Shown here in pieces: positions 9,077-18,608 of a stretch of 53,951 nt of DNA (its first letter is position 1; every line of letters starts with the position of its first letter). The stretch comes from Acrocarpospora corrugata (GTDB lineage Bacteria; Actinomycetota; Actinomycetes; Streptosporangiales; Streptosporangiaceae). Both the position numbers and the translations under genes were made by a program. The stretch covers positions 10,059 to 64,009 of the forward strand of contig NZ_BLAD01000085.1 of NCBI RefSeq assembly GCF_009687845.1, read 5' to 3'. A model generated the notes under the pieces. The model was not told the DNA's origin and did no database searches. It was given only the letters and a program-made list of their open reading frames with translations.

Positions 9077-10888
9077 TCAGGCCTCGACGGTGGCCGGGCG
9101 TTCGATCATGCTCTCCGGGATGACCACGATCGCCGTGGTGCCGCCGTACGGGGACGGGCGCAGGGTCACCGCGATCTTGTTGCGGTGGGCCAGCCGGCCG
9201 ACCACGAACAGGCCGAGCCGGTCGCTGTCGGCCAGGTTGAACTCCATCGGCCCGGCCAGCCGCTCGTTCATGGCCGCGAACTCGCCCGCGTTCATGCCCA
9301 GACCCCGGTCCTCGACCTCGACGATGACCCCGCCCCGGCCGGGTTCGGCCCGCACGTAGACCTTCGTGTACGGCGGAGAGAAGATCGTCGCGTTCTCCAG
9401 CAGCTCCGCGATCAGGTGGGTGACGTCGGCGACGGCAGCCCCCGTCAGCGACACCGCCGGCATCGGGAGCACGTTCACCCGCCCGTAGTCCTCCACCTCG
9501 GCCAGCGCGCCGCGGACCACGTCCAGCATCGGGACCGGCTTGCGCCAGCCGCGGCCGGGCACCGCGTCGGAGAGGATGATCAGGTTCTCCGCGTGGCGGC
9601 GCATGCGGGTGGTCAGGTGGTCCAGGCGGAACAGGTCCTCCAGGGCCTCCGGGTTCTCCTCGCGGCGCTCCATCGTGTCCAGCTGGGTCAGCTGCTTGTG
9701 CAGCAGCGACTGGCTGCGCCTGGCCAGGTTGAGGAAGACCAGGCCGACGCCCTTGCGTAGCCGTACCTGGCCGGCGGCGGCCTCGATCGCGGTGCTCTGC
9801 ACCGAGTTGAGGGCCTTGGCGACGTGCTCGATCTCCAGGATCGCGTCCGGCATGGCGGGCACCTCGCCGGGCTCCTCAAGCTCCTGGCCCTGCTGGAGCT
9901 GGTCGACCGCGCGCGGCAGCCGGACGTGCGCCAGGTTGAGGGCGGCGGTGCGGAGCTGGGTGAGCTCGCGGGTGAGGCGGCGGGTGAACCGGAGCGAGAT
10001 GATCACCGTCATCACGATCGCGATCAGGCCGAGACCGCCGGTCAGGCCGATCCTGAGCAGCACGCCGATCGCGGCCGGGATGACCCGGGCGATCAGGCGC
10101 TCCACCGAGGCGACCTGGTTGCGCTCGACCTCGGTCCAGTAGAGGTCCACCACCACCTGTGCGTCGGGGGGCGCCTCGCCCTTGGCGACCTTGTCCTCCA
10201 GGGCCAGGAAGTTGGCCTGGGCCTGGGTCGGCGCGTACGGCGCGGCCAGTTCGGCGTCGAGTTCGGACAGGGCCTTGCCGTACTGGAACCTGCGGGTGGC
10301 GGCGGCGTCGGTGAAGGCGGCGCGGGCGGGCGGGTCGAAGCCGCCGACGATCAGGGCGCGCTGCCGGGCCAGCAGTTCCTTGGCCTGGCCGAGCGAGGTG
10401 ACCGCGCGGGCCTGCCGGTAGATGGGGGTGTCGGGGACCAGGATCATCGTGTCGTACATCCGGAACGTGACGTCCACGATCCGGTTGTACGCCTCGATCA
10501 CCCGGAGCCGGGTCGCGCCCTGGTCGGCCTCGGTCCTGATCGCGGGCAGGTCGTCGAGCTGGTCGAAGACGGCGGTCAGGTGCGGCCGGAGGTCCTCGTC
10601 GACGTCGATGTCACCGGCCAGGCCGCGGAAGGTGGCGACGGCCTTGTCGGTTTCGGCGCGCTGCACGTCGAGCGGGCTGCCGGCGACGGTGAGCAGCCGC
10701 TCGTGCTGGAGCTCGATGATCACTTGCTCGGACGGGTTGGCGATGGCGTTGGTGATGGCGTTGATCTGGAGCAACCGCAGGCCGTCCACGCCGGTCAGAC
10801 CGGCGGCGAGCGCCCATAGGGCGATCAGTGCGATTAGCGGAGGAACGACCAGGGTCACAACCTGGAACCGGATGGGTCGAGTACGCAT
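9077..10888 (-). CDS. Sensor histidine kinase with nitrate/nitrite-sensing (NIT) domain, CvnA-like
   Basis: 603 residues. TM1 is at residues 10-32, then an all-helical periplasmic NIT-like domain (about 45-270), TM2 (about 275-300), a HAMP-type linker, a helical dimerisation part and a C-terminal HATPase_c. The ATP-binding boxes are LLENATIFSPP (N), VEVEDRGLGM (G1) and GLFVVGRLA (G2). No standard H-box histidine is evident, as is usual for the CvnA subgroup of Streptomyces conservons, which work with a Roadblock protein, a DUF742 protein and a small GTPase. None of these partners is adjacent: the gene stands alone between a terminator and a divergent membrane protein. Confidence 0.88.
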   Translation of the reverse strand: MRTRPIRFQVVTLVVPPLIALIALWALAAGLTGVDGLRLLQINAITNAIANPSEQVIIELQHERLLTVAGSPLDVQRAETDKAVATFRGLAGDIDVDEDLRPHLTAVFDQLDDLPAIRTEADQGATRLRVIEAYNRIVDVTFRMYDTMILVPDTPIYRQARAVTSLGQAKELLARQRALIVGGFDPPARAAFTDAAATRRFQYGKALSELDAELAAPYAPTQAQANFLALEDKVAKGEAPPDAQVVVDLYWTEVERNQVASVERLIARVIPAAIGVLLRIGLTGGLGLIAIVMTVIISLRFTRRLTRELTQLRTAALNLAHVRLPRAVDQLQQGQELEEPGEVPAMPDAILEIEHVAKALNSVQSTAIEAAAGQVRLRKGVGLVFLNLARRSQSLLHKQLTQLDTMERREENPEALEDLFRLDHLTTRMRRHAENLIILSDAVPGRGWRKPVPMLDVVRGALAEVEDYGRVNVLPMPAVSLTGAAVADVTHLIAELLENATIFSPPYTKVYVRAEPGRGGVIVEVEDRGLGMNAGEFAAMNERLAGPMEFNLADSDRLGLFVVGRLAHRNKIAVTLRPSPYGGTTAIVVIPESMIERPATVEA

Positions 10889-10960
10889 ACCGTCCCTGAC
10901 AGTTTGTGGTGGAATGCACCCCCAGAGATCATCGTTGAGGTTACACCCATTGGAGCTCCC

Positions 10961-11395
10961 GTGCCCCGGTCATCTTCGGGCTGGACCATCGCCGTTTTCG
11001 GCGTTCTCGCTTTCATCCTCGGTCTGGTGGGGCTTTTCTCCCCGTCAACCCTGCTCGGCATGCTGGGCTTCGAGGCGCTTGAGCAGCGCGCTCCCGGCGA
11101 CTACACGCTTGTCTATATGGCGGCTTCCTCGATGGCCGCCATCAACATGGGGGTTTACTACGTTTTCGCAGCGGCCTCCGAATTCCGTTCCTTCTACCTT
11201 TGGACGGTTCCATTCCGTCTAGTCACCTTTAGCGTCTTCACCTTTCTGGTCGTCACCGAGGCCGCTCCGGCGGAGTTCATCGGCGTCGGCCTCTGGGAGG
11301 GCGTCGGCGCGCTGATCACCGGCGTGGCGCTGTGGATCGAGTCCCGCCGTGGGGTCACGACCCGGTGGATCCCCGAGAGACAACTGGTCGCCTAG
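10961..11395 (+). CDS. Small four-helix membrane protein
   Basis: About 144 residues with four hydrophobic helices (roughly residues 8-30, 45-65, 75-95 and 105-125). I do not recognise the family; it has the size of DoxX/DUF4345-like proteins. GTG 10961 is chosen as start because a GGAG ribosome site sits five bases before it. The frame is open to ATG 10904, but that segment lies in the promoter region shared with the divergent kinase. The 3' end overlaps the convergent Nudix fusion by 41 bases. Confidence 0.65.
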   Translation: MPRSSSGWTIAVFGVLAFILGLVGLFSPSTLLGMLGFEALEQRAPGDYTLVYMAASSMAAINMGVYYVFAAASEFRSFYLWTVPFRLVTFSVFTFLVVTEAAPAEFIGVGLWEGVGALITGVALWIESRRGVTTRWIPERQLVA

Positions 11396-12584
11396 CCCAG
11401 GTCTCGATGAGCGCGCGGTCGCGTGCGGGCAGCCGGAGCGTGGCGGGCAGGCTGTCCGGCGGCGGTGTGACCTCGAAGACGAAGCGGCGGCCGGTGACTC
11501 CGGTCGCGCTGGTGTAGTCGGCGGCCCCGGCGTAGGTCGGCGGACCGGGATGCAGGCGCGCGATCGCCTGTTCCAGGCTTTCGCCGGGGCCGACGATCGT
11601 GGCCGGCAGCCGGTCGGTCTCCGCGTCGGAGACCAGCAGCAGGCCGCCGCCGGCCGCCGCGAGCACGGCCACGGTGAGCTCTTCGCAGCTGGACCTGGCC
11701 GCTTCCGCGCGCAGTTCGTCGAGGCGGGGGCGTTCCCAGCCGTGCAGGGAGAAGAACGTGTCGCGCTGGGCCTCGATGGCCGCGGCCACCCGCGGGACGG
11801 TGTTCGAGGGGAGCTCCCCCACCGGAAACCATGCGATTTTTTCGCATTTATCGGGTTCTGTGTTGGTGGGGGTTCCGGACCAGGACCGGGCCACCAGGAA
11901 GAAGCCGATCCGGCCGGCGCAGCCCGGATTGCGGTGGTGCATGACGTGGACGACGTCGAGTTCGCCCACCTCGATCCCGAGTTCCTCGCTGGCCTCGCGG
12001 GCTCCGGCGTCGAGCACCGATTCGCCCTCGTCGAGATGGCCGGACGGCATCGCGATCCACTCGCCGTCCGCGTACCCGGTGTTCCGGCGCAGGCCGAGCA
12101 GCACCCGGTCGCCGTCGAACAGGAGCACGCTCACGTCCACCACCGGGCGGTAGCGCCGACGCGCGGTCAGCAGCTCCGGGAGCACGGCCGCGTTGCCGAG
12201 GATGAACTCCCGCAACTCCACCGGCACCAGGTTCACCGAGCCGACGTCGGCGGGACGGACGCGCTGGATCTCGTGGCCGCTCTGATCGTGGAATTCGGCG
12301 CCGGTGCGGCGGGACAGGTCCAGCTCGACCAGGCCGGCCACGTAGACCGTGCTCCGGTAGCCGGGTTCGACCAGCGTGAACACCGGCACGACCGGTCCTG
12401 CGGTCGCGCCGAGCTCTTCGGCGAGTTCCCGCCGGAGGGCGGCTTCTGGGGAGGCGTCCTCGGGCTCGATGCCGCCGCCGGGAGTGACCCAGTACGGCTC
12501 GCGTCCCGCCTTGTCCCGCCGGAAGAGGACGAGTTCGTCGCCGTCGAAGAGCAGGGCGCGGACGCTGTGCCGTACTGGGCTCAT
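11355..12584 (-). CDS. Tandem Nudix-domain protein (two clear boxes plus a degenerate third)
   Basis: 409 residues. Domain 1 (residues 1-125) carries a box where the Glu after GX5 is Asp (GGIEPED... RRELAEELG). Domain 2 (about 145-270) has a canonical box (GHLDEGE... REASEELGI). The C-terminal 120 residues have the outline of a third Nudix fold (AAAGGGLLLVS, then LPATIVGPGESLEQAIARL) but lack the REXXEE metal site. Fused Nudix domains may give two specificities or a regulatory arm; substrates are unknown. It lies seven bases downstream of an aldo/keto reductase gene, so the two are probably cotranscribed. Confidence 0.85.
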   Translation of the reverse strand: MSPVRHSVRALLFDGDELVLFRRDKAGREPYWVTPGGGIEPEDASPEAALRRELAEELGATAGPVVPVFTLVEPGYRSTVYVAGLVELDLSRRTGAEFHDQSGHEIQRVRPADVGSVNLVPVELREFILGNAAVLPELLTARRRYRPVVDVSVLLFDGDRVLLGLRRNTGYADGEWIAMPSGHLDEGESVLDAGAREASEELGIEVGELDVVHVMHHRNPGCAGRIGFFLVARSWSGTPTNTEPDKCEKIAWFPVGELPSNTVPRVAAAIEAQRDTFFSLHGWERPRLDELRAEAARSSCEELTVAVLAAAGGGLLLVSDAETDRLPATIVGPGESLEQAIARLHPGPPTYAGAADYTSATGVTGRRFVFEVTPPPDSLPATLRLPARDRALIETWARRPVVSRGSTGS

Positions 12585-12591
12585 GGCCTGA

Positions 12592-13449
12592 TTATCCGAG
12601 GCGGGCCAGTTCCTCCGGCGTGAGAGTCAGGTCCAGCGCGCCCAGGGAGTCCCTGATCGTGTCCGGGTGGCTGGAGCCGGGGATCGGGATCACCACCGGG
12701 CTGCGGGCCAGCAGCCAGGCCAGGCAGACCTGCTGCGGTGAGACGCCGCGCTCCTCGGCGACCTCGCCGAAGGCGGCGTGCGCGCTGCCCAGCTGCCGGG
12801 CCGAGCCCATGCCGCCCAGCGGCGACCAGGGCAGGAACGCCAGGCCCAGCTCCTCGCACACGTCGATCTCCGGCTCGCTGCTCCGGAACCGGGGCGAATA
12901 CTCGTTCTGCACGCTGACCAGGCCGGGCCCGAGGATCTCCTTGGCCTCCCTGATCTGCGCCGGGTTGGCGTTCGAGATCCCGGCGGCCCGGATCTTCCCG
13001 GCCTCCAGGAGCTCCTTCAGCGCGCCGATGCTCTCCGCGTACGGCACCATGGTGTCGGGCCGGTGGTGCTGGTAGAGCGCGATGCTCTCCACGCCGAGCG
13101 CCTTCAGCGACTTCTCGCACGCCTCCCGCAGATACGCGAGGCTGCCGTTCAATCCCCAGCCGCCGCCGGCCACCCGGGTGTGCCCGCCCTTGGTGGCGAC
13201 CAGCACGTCGTCCGAGTCGCCGTCCCAGGAGGCGAGCGCCTTCGCGATGAGCCGCTCGTTGTGCCCGACGTCGCGGTGGGACGGGGTGTACGCGTCCGCG
13301 GTGTCGATCAGCGTGACGCCCGCGTCCAGGGCGGCGTGCACGGTCCTGATCGACTGCTCCTCGTCCGGCATGTGCCCCAGAACCGACATGGGCATCCCGC
13401 CAAGACCGATGGCGCTGACGCTCGCGGTACCGATGTTTCGGGTTCTCAT
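12592..13449 (-). CDS. Aldo/keto reductase
   Basis: 285 residues, a typical AKR (beta/alpha)8 barrel using NADPH to reduce aldehydes or ketones. The catalytic tetrad is visible as D49 and Y54 in IDTADAY, K87 in VATKGG, and H128 in ALYQHHRPD. The C-terminal cofactor segment VVIPIPGSS is also present. The start is the first ATG of the frame and matches the family N-terminus (RNIGTASVSAIGLGGM). First gene of a likely two-gene operon with the Nudix fusion; divergent from the SARP regulator 75 bases away. Confidence 0.9.
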   Translation of the reverse strand: MRTRNIGTASVSAIGLGGMPMSVLGHMPDEEQSIRTVHAALDAGVTLIDTADAYTPSHRDVGHNERLIAKALASWDGDSDDVLVATKGGHTRVAGGGWGLNGSLAYLREACEKSLKALGVESIALYQHHRPDTMVPYAESIGALKELLEAGKIRAAGISNANPAQIREAKEILGPGLVSVQNEYSPRFRSSEPEIDVCEELGLAFLPWSPLGGMGSARQLGSAHAAFGEVAEERGVSPQQVCLAWLLARSPVVIPIPGSSHPDTIRDSLGALDLTLTPEELARLG

Positions 13450-13524
13450 GCGCCCACCTTGCCGCCTGGAGTGGGCTCCAGGTCAAGCCCACCGCACGCG
13501 CCGCGGAGTGGCAGAGTGGCTGGT

Positions 13525-16500
13525 ATGCGGGTGAACATCCTCGGACCACTCGAAGTGGTCGCCGGGGGCGAGGTGTCGACGATCGGCGGGGCTCGGCTGC
13601 GGGCGCTGCTGGTCCGGCTGGCCCTGGACGCCGGGCGGGTCGTGCCGCTGGATCAGCTCGCGGAGGCGCTGTGGGGGGACGCCGCGCCCGCCGACCGCGC
13701 CAACGCGCTCCAGTCGCTGGTGTCCCGGCTGCGGCGGGCGCTGCCGGGGGCAGAACCGCTGCGCTCCGCGCCGGGGGGCTACCGGCTGGACGTGCCACGC
13801 GACGAGGTGGACCTGTTCAGGTTCGAGCGGCTGGCGGGGGAAGGGCGGCGGGCGCTGGAAGCGGGCGATCCCGGGACGGCCGTGGAGCGGCTCGACGAGG
13901 CGCTCGGGCTGTGGCGGGGGCGTCCGCTGGCCGACATCGCCGAGGCGCCCTTCGCGGACGCGGCCGTCAGCCGGTTGGACGAAGCCTGGCTGTCGGCCAC
14001 CGAGGACCGCATCGAAGCCCGGCTCTCGATCGGCTCCGCGCCCGGACTGGCGGCTGAGGTGGCCGAACTCGCCACCCGGCAGCCGCTGCGGGAACGCCTG
14101 CGCGGGCTGCTCATGCGGGCGCTCTGCGCGGAAGGGCGGCAGGCCGAGGCGCTGGCGGGTTACGAGGAGTTCCGGCGGCTGCTGGCCGACGAACTCGGCG
14201 TCGACCCCGGGCCGGCGCTCCAGCAGAGCTACCTCGCCGTGCTGCGCGCGCCCAGTGCTCCGGCGCGCAGGTCGCGGGGGAATCTCCGTACCCCGCTGAC
14301 CAGCTTCGTCGGCCGGGACGACGAGATCGGCTGGATCGGCGCGCGGCTGCGGCAGGACCGGCTGGTCACGCTCGTCGGCCCCGGCGGCGCGGGCAAGACC
14401 CGGCTCGCCGTCACCCTCGCCGCCCGGCTGCCGCAGGCCGCCTGGCTGGTCGAACTCGCCCCCGTGACCAACCACGACGACGTGCTCCAGGCCGTGCTGG
14501 GCACGCTCGGGCCCGCGTTCGGCGGCGACTCCACCGACGACTCGATGAGCCGCCTGGTCGAGACGCTGTCCGGGGCGGAGACCGTGCTGCTGCTGGACAA
14601 CTGCGAACACGTCGTGGACGCGGTGGCCCGGCTGGCCGACGAACTCCTCGGCCGCTGCCCCCGCCTGCGCGTCCTGGCCACCAGCAGGGAGCCGCTCGGC
14701 ATCCTCGGCGAGACGCTCTACCCGATCCCGCCGTTGCGGCTGCCCGCCGCCGACGACCTCGGGCCTGCCGTCCGGCTCTTCGTGGACCGGGCCGCCGCCG
14801 TCTCGCCCGGGTTCGCGCTCACCCCGGGCAACACCCCGCACGTGATCGAGATCTGCCGCCGCCTCGACGGCCTGCCGCTGGCCATCGAACTGGCCGCCGC
14901 CCGGCTGCGCTCGCTCACCGTCGAACAGGTCGCCGCCCGCCTGGACGACCGGTTCCGGCTGCTGACTGGCGGCAGCCGTACCGCGATGGCCCGGCACCAG
15001 ACGCTGCGCGCGGTCGTCGCCTGGAGCTGGGACCTGCTCACCGGCGCGGAACGGCGGCTGGTCGAACGGCTCGCGGTCTTCCCCGCCGGATTCACCGCCG
15101 CCGCCGGCGAACCGCTCGGCGGCTCACTCGACCTGCTCGCCGCGCTCGTCGACAAGTCGCTGCTCCAGCTCGTCGAAGGCCCCCGCTACCGGATGCTGGA
15201 GACCATCCGCGAGTACGCGCTGGAGCGCCTGGCCGAATCCGGCGGCCTGCTCGACGCGCGGGCCACCCACGCGGCCTACTTCCTCGACCTGGCCGAGGCC
15301 GCCGAGCCGCACCTGCGCGGCGGCGACCAGCTGACCTGGGTCACCGCCCTCGACACCGAACACGCCAACCTGCTCGCCGCCCTCCACTACGCCGCCGACC
15401 GGGGCGACGCCGACACGGCGGTACGGCTGGGCGCCGCGCTCAGCCAGTTCTGGGTGATCCGCGGTAAACGCAACGAAGCTGCGGGCTGGTTGCGCCTCGC
15501 CCTCGACGTGCCCGGCGAAGCCCCCGAGATCCCGCGCCTGGTCGCCACCGCCCTCTACCTGATCAACTCCGCGGCCACCAACAACTTCGCCAAGCTCGCC
15601 GACACCATCGCCGAACTCCAGGGCGTCGCCGCCCTCGCCCGCGTCGACGTCAGCCATCCCGTGCTCGCCCTGATCGAACCCTCCCTCGCCCTGTTCACCG
15701 ACGACACCCCGCACGGCCTGCGGGTCATCGGCGAACGCCTGGATCACCCCGACCCCTGGGCCCGCGCCACCCTGCACATGATCCGTGCGTTCATGAGCGA
15801 GAACGACGGCGACCGCGTCGGCATGTACCGGGACCTGCGCGTGGCCGTCACCCTCTACCGGGAGATCGGCGAACGCTGGGGCCTGGCCCACGCGCTCACC
15901 TCCCTCGCCGACGTGCTCCTGGTCTCCGGCGACTTCGACGGCGCCATCGCCGCGCTGGAAGAGGGGATCATGCTGATCCGCCAGCTCAGCCCCGACGACG
16001 ACGCCGGTCACCAGCGCATCTGGCTGGCCACCGTACGGGCCCAGAAAGGCGACGTGGACCGGGCTCGCGCCGAACTCAACGAGCTGGCCGAATGGGACGC
16101 CCAGGACTGGACGGTGCGCAACCTCGTCTTCGCCCGGCTGGGCCTGGGCGACCTCGCGCGCTGGCTGGGCGAACTGGACGAGGCCAGCCGGCACTACGAG
16201 ATCGCGCTCACCGAGATGTCCCGATCGAGCGAGATGCCGCTGGTCGCCCCCCAGTTCCGGGGGCTGATCCTGACCTCCCGGGCGTATCTGGCGGTGGAGG
16301 TCGGCGACCCGGAGACGGCGGCCCGGCTGGTCGACGAGGCGGCCGAGCTGACCATGCGGGCCAAGGACATGCCCGTGCTCGCCAAGGTGGGGGTCGCCGC
16401 GGCGGCCGTCCACGCGATGCGCGGCGACCCGTGGCGGGGGGCGGTGACGATGGGGGCGACCCAGCAGCTGCGCGGGGCCCCCGACCGGTTCAACGCCGAG

Positions 16501-16680
16501 GTGGTCCGGGTCAGCGGGTCGCTGGCCACCCTGCTCGGCGAGACCGCGTACGGGCGGGCTTACGCGGAAGGCGCCGCGCTCGCCCGCCCTGACGCGATAG
16601 CGCAGGTGCACTGCGGTTCAGGACCTGCGACGGTAGGCGCGCACGGCCAGCGGCGCGAACACGGCCAGCAGCAGCGCTGA
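13525..16680 (+). CDS. AfsR/SARP-family transcriptional regulator with NB-ARC and TPR domains
   Basis: 1,051 residues. Residues 1-90 form the OmpR-like winged helix (MRVNILGPLEVV, then LRALLVRLALDAGRVV), and 95-240 the bacterial transcriptional activation domain (ADELGVDPGPALQ at its end). An NB-ARC-type ATPase follows with Walker A GPGGAGKTRLA (about residue 288), Walker B ETVLLLDNCEH and the sensor ATSREPLG. The last 450 residues are TPR-like helices. Such proteins activate secondary-metabolite or other operons after ATP-dependent oligomerisation. The ATG at 13525 begins exactly at the winged helix; earlier in-frame starts would run through the divergent reductase. It converges with an ABC exporter operon (63-base overlap). 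Confidence 0.92.
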   Translation: MRVNILGPLEVVAGGEVSTIGGARLRALLVRLALDAGRVVPLDQLAEALWGDAAPADRANALQSLVSRLRRALPGAEPLRSAPGGYRLDVPRDEVDLFRFERLAGEGRRALEAGDPGTAVERLDEALGLWRGRPLADIAEAPFADAAVSRLDEAWLSATEDRIEARLSIGSAPGLAAEVAELATRQPLRERLRGLLMRALCAEGRQAEALAGYEEFRRLLADELGVDPGPALQQSYLAVLRAPSAPARRSRGNLRTPLTSFVGRDDEIGWIGARLRQDRLVTLVGPGGAGKTRLAVTLAARLPQAAWLVELAPVTNHDDVLQAVLGTLGPAFGGDSTDDSMSRLVETLSGAETVLLLDNCEHVVDAVARLADELLGRCPRLRVLATSREPLGILGETLYPIPPLRLPAADDLGPAVRLFVDRAAAVSPGFALTPGNTPHVIEICRRLDGLPLAIELAAARLRSLTVEQVAARLDDRFRLLTGGSRTAMARHQTLRAVVAWSWDLLTGAERRLVERLAVFPAGFTAAAGEPLGGSLDLLAALVDKSLLQLVEGPRYRMLETIREYALERLAESGGLLDARATHAAYFLDLAEAAEPHLRGGDQLTWVTALDTEHANLLAALHYAADRGDADTAVRLGAALSQFWVIRGKRNEAAGWLRLALDVPGEAPEIPRLVATALYLINSAATNNFAKLADTIAELQGVAALARVDVSHPVLALIEPSLALFTDDTPHGLRVIGERLDHPDPWARATLHMIRAFMSENDGDRVGMYRDLRVAVTLYREIGERWGLAHALTSLADVLLVSGDFDGAIAALEEGIMLIRQLSPDDDAGHQRIWLATVRAQKGDVDRARAELNELAEWDAQDWTVRNLVFARLGLGDLARWLGELDEASRHYEIALTEMSRSSEMPLVAPQFRGLILTSRAYLAVEVGDPETAARLVDEAAELTMRAKDMPVLAKVGVAAAAVHAMRGDPWRGAVTMGATQQLRGAPDRFNAEVVRVSGSLATLLGETAYGRAYAEGAALARPDAIAQVHCGSGPATVGAHGQRREHGQQQR

Positions 16681-17445
16681 GAACCCCAGGCTCCAGGCGA
16701 CGTGCGCGCCCGCCGCGCCGCCGGTCATCAACGCCCGGGACGCCTCCATCACGTGCGACACCGGGTTGACGTTCACCCAGGCCTGCAACCAGCTCGGCAG
16801 CGTCTCCTTGGGGGCGATCATGCTGGTGCCGAAGGTCAGCGGGAACAGCACCAGGAACGCGATGCCCTGGACGCCGCCCGGTTCCCGGACGAGCATGCCC
16901 ACCAGCACGAAGATCCAGCTGAGGCAGAACGCGAACGTGATCACCAGCAGGCAGGCCAGCAGCGCCGACAGCGGGTCGGTCTGGATGCGGAAGCCCAGCA
17001 CGAACCCGGTCGTCATCAGGGAGACGGTCGCCACCACATATCTGATCAGGTCGCCCAGGACCGAACCGATGAGCGGTGCGGACCGTCCGATCGGCAGGCT
17101 GCGGAAGCGGTCGAAGACGCCCTTGCCGATGTCGGTGTTCAGGTTGACTCCGGTGGCCATCCCGCCGAACAGGACCGTCTGGACCAGGATGGCGGGCAGC
17201 AGGAACTGCAGGTAGTCGTGGGTGGAGCCGGCGACGGCGCCGCCCAGCAGGTACACGTAGACCAGGGTGAAGATGATCGGCTGGAGGGTGACGTCGAGGA
17301 GTTGCTCGGGGGTCCGCAGCGTTTTGATCAGGCTTCGCCGGCCCAGCGCCAGGCTGTGCCGTACCAGGGCGAACGGGCGTTCCGGGGAGCGGGCCACGAC
17401 GGATCGGGTCACCGTCGTCCTGGGCTGCTGAGATGTCTGGGTCAT
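16618..17445 (-). CDS. ABC-2 type exporter permease (DrrB-like)
   Basis: 275 residues with six predicted membrane helices and an ABC-2 permease pattern (FRSLPIGRSAPLIG after helix 2; VNPVSHVMEASRALM before the last helix), as in DrrB daunorubicin-resistance permeases. The start ATG overlaps the stop of the ATPase gene (ATGA), indicating translational coupling. It pairs with that ATPase to export a drug or lipid of unknown identity. The 3' end overlaps the SARP gene. Confidence 0.9.
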   Translation of the reverse strand: MTQTSQQPRTTVTRSVVARSPERPFALVRHSLALGRRSLIKTLRTPEQLLDVTLQPIIFTLVYVYLLGGAVAGSTHDYLQFLLPAILVQTVLFGGMATGVNLNTDIGKGVFDRFRSLPIGRSAPLIGSVLGDLIRYVVATVSLMTTGFVLGFRIQTDPLSALLACLLVITFAFCLSWIFVLVGMLVREPGGVQGIAFLVLFPLTFGTSMIAPKETLPSWLQAWVNVNPVSHVMEASRALMTGGAAGAHVAWSLGFSALLLAVFAPLAVRAYRRRS

Positions 17446-18389
17446 GCCGCGTCCTCCTCGGTGTGACGGCCGGTCAGGGTGAAGAAGACCTCGTCCAGGC
17501 TGGGGAGGCGCAGCGACAGTTCGGTGACGGCGACGCCGGTGTCGGCCAGTCGCCGGACGATCTCGGTGAACGCGGCGTCCCCGGTCACGGGCACGGCCAC
17601 GACGCCGCGGCTCGGCGAGTCCGCCGGACGTCCGGCCACGGCCGCGAGAATGGCGGCGGCGTCGTCCAGCCGGGCCGGGTCCGCCGGTCTGGCCAGGACG
17701 GTCTGGCCGCCGACGATCCGCTTGAGCTCGGCCGGGCTGCCGTTCGCGATCACTTTGCCGTGGTCGATGACCGAGATGTCGTCGGCCAGGGCGTCGGCCT
17801 CCTCCAGGTACTGCGTGGTGAGCAGCACGGTCACTCCGTCCGCCACCAGAGAGCGGATGATCGTCCAGACGTCGTCGCGTTTGACCGGGTCCAGGCCGGT
17901 GGTCGGCTCGTCCAGGTAGATGACGTCGGGGCGGCCGACCAGGCTCGCGGCCAGGTCCAGGCGGCGCCGCATACCGCCCGAATACGTTTTCGCCGGACGT
18001 CCGCCGGCCTCGGCCAGGCCGAAGTCCGCCAGCAACTCGGTCGCCCTGGCTTTCGCGTCGGGGCGACGCAGGTCCAGCAGCTGCCCGATCAGGATCAGGT
18101 TCTCCAGGCCGGTCAGATCCTCGTCCACCGAGGCGTACTGGCCGGTCAGCCCGATCATCCGGCGCACTTTGGCGGCCTGCCGGACCACGTCCAGACCGCC
18201 GACGCTGGCTCTTCCCTCATCCGGGCGCAACAAGGTGGCCAGAATTCGCACGGCGGTCGTCTTGCCCGCGCCGTTGGGCCCGAGCACCCCCAGCACACTT
18301 CCCTGCCGTCCCGCCAGGTCGATCCCGGCCAGCGCGACGGTCTTCCCATACCGTTTGACGAGGCCTTCTGCCTCGAACGCGAATGTCAT
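17442..18389 (-). CDS. ABC exporter ATP-binding protein (DrrA-like)
   Basis: 315 residues. Walker A GPNGAGKTTAVRIL, Q-loop LTGQYASVDEDLTG, signature YSGGMRRRLDLA, Walker B DVIYLDEPTTGLD and H-loop-like LLTTQYLEEAD are all present, followed by the C-terminal DrrA extension (LRLPSLDEVFFTLTG). The ATG at 18389 is preferred: the 17 codons before it are not conserved-looking, while MTFAFEAEGLVKRYGK is the usual N-terminus. First gene of the two-gene exporter operon. Confidence 0.92.
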   Translation of the reverse strand: MTFAFEAEGLVKRYGKTVALAGIDLAGRQGSVLGVLGPNGAGKTTAVRILATLLRPDEGRASVGGLDVVRQAAKVRRMIGLTGQYASVDEDLTGLENLILIGQLLDLRRPDAKARATELLADFGLAEAGGRPAKTYSGGMRRRLDLAASLVGRPDVIYLDEPTTGLDPVKRDDVWTIIRSLVADGVTVLLTTQYLEEADALADDISVIDHGKVIANGSPAELKRIVGGQTVLARPADPARLDDAAAILAAVAGRPADSPSRGVVAVPVTGDAAFTEIVRRLADTGVAVTELSLRLPSLDEVFFTLTGRHTEEDAA

Positions 18390-18608
18390 ACCGCCACCAT
18401 GCCGAGGCCCGCTGCCATAGCCCGCACAGATGCCTGACATACCGGTCTGATCCGGCTGTCTTCCGGGGGGATGAATCCTTCATCGAACCTGGGCCGCGCT
18501 GAGCCCGTATCTTCGCTCGTGGGTGGTGATCCCGGACGTGGTCAGCGAGCGGCTCTTGTCACTCTGATCATTTCTGTCGCCATTGGGGGCGTGGACAACG
18601 GTGGGCCC

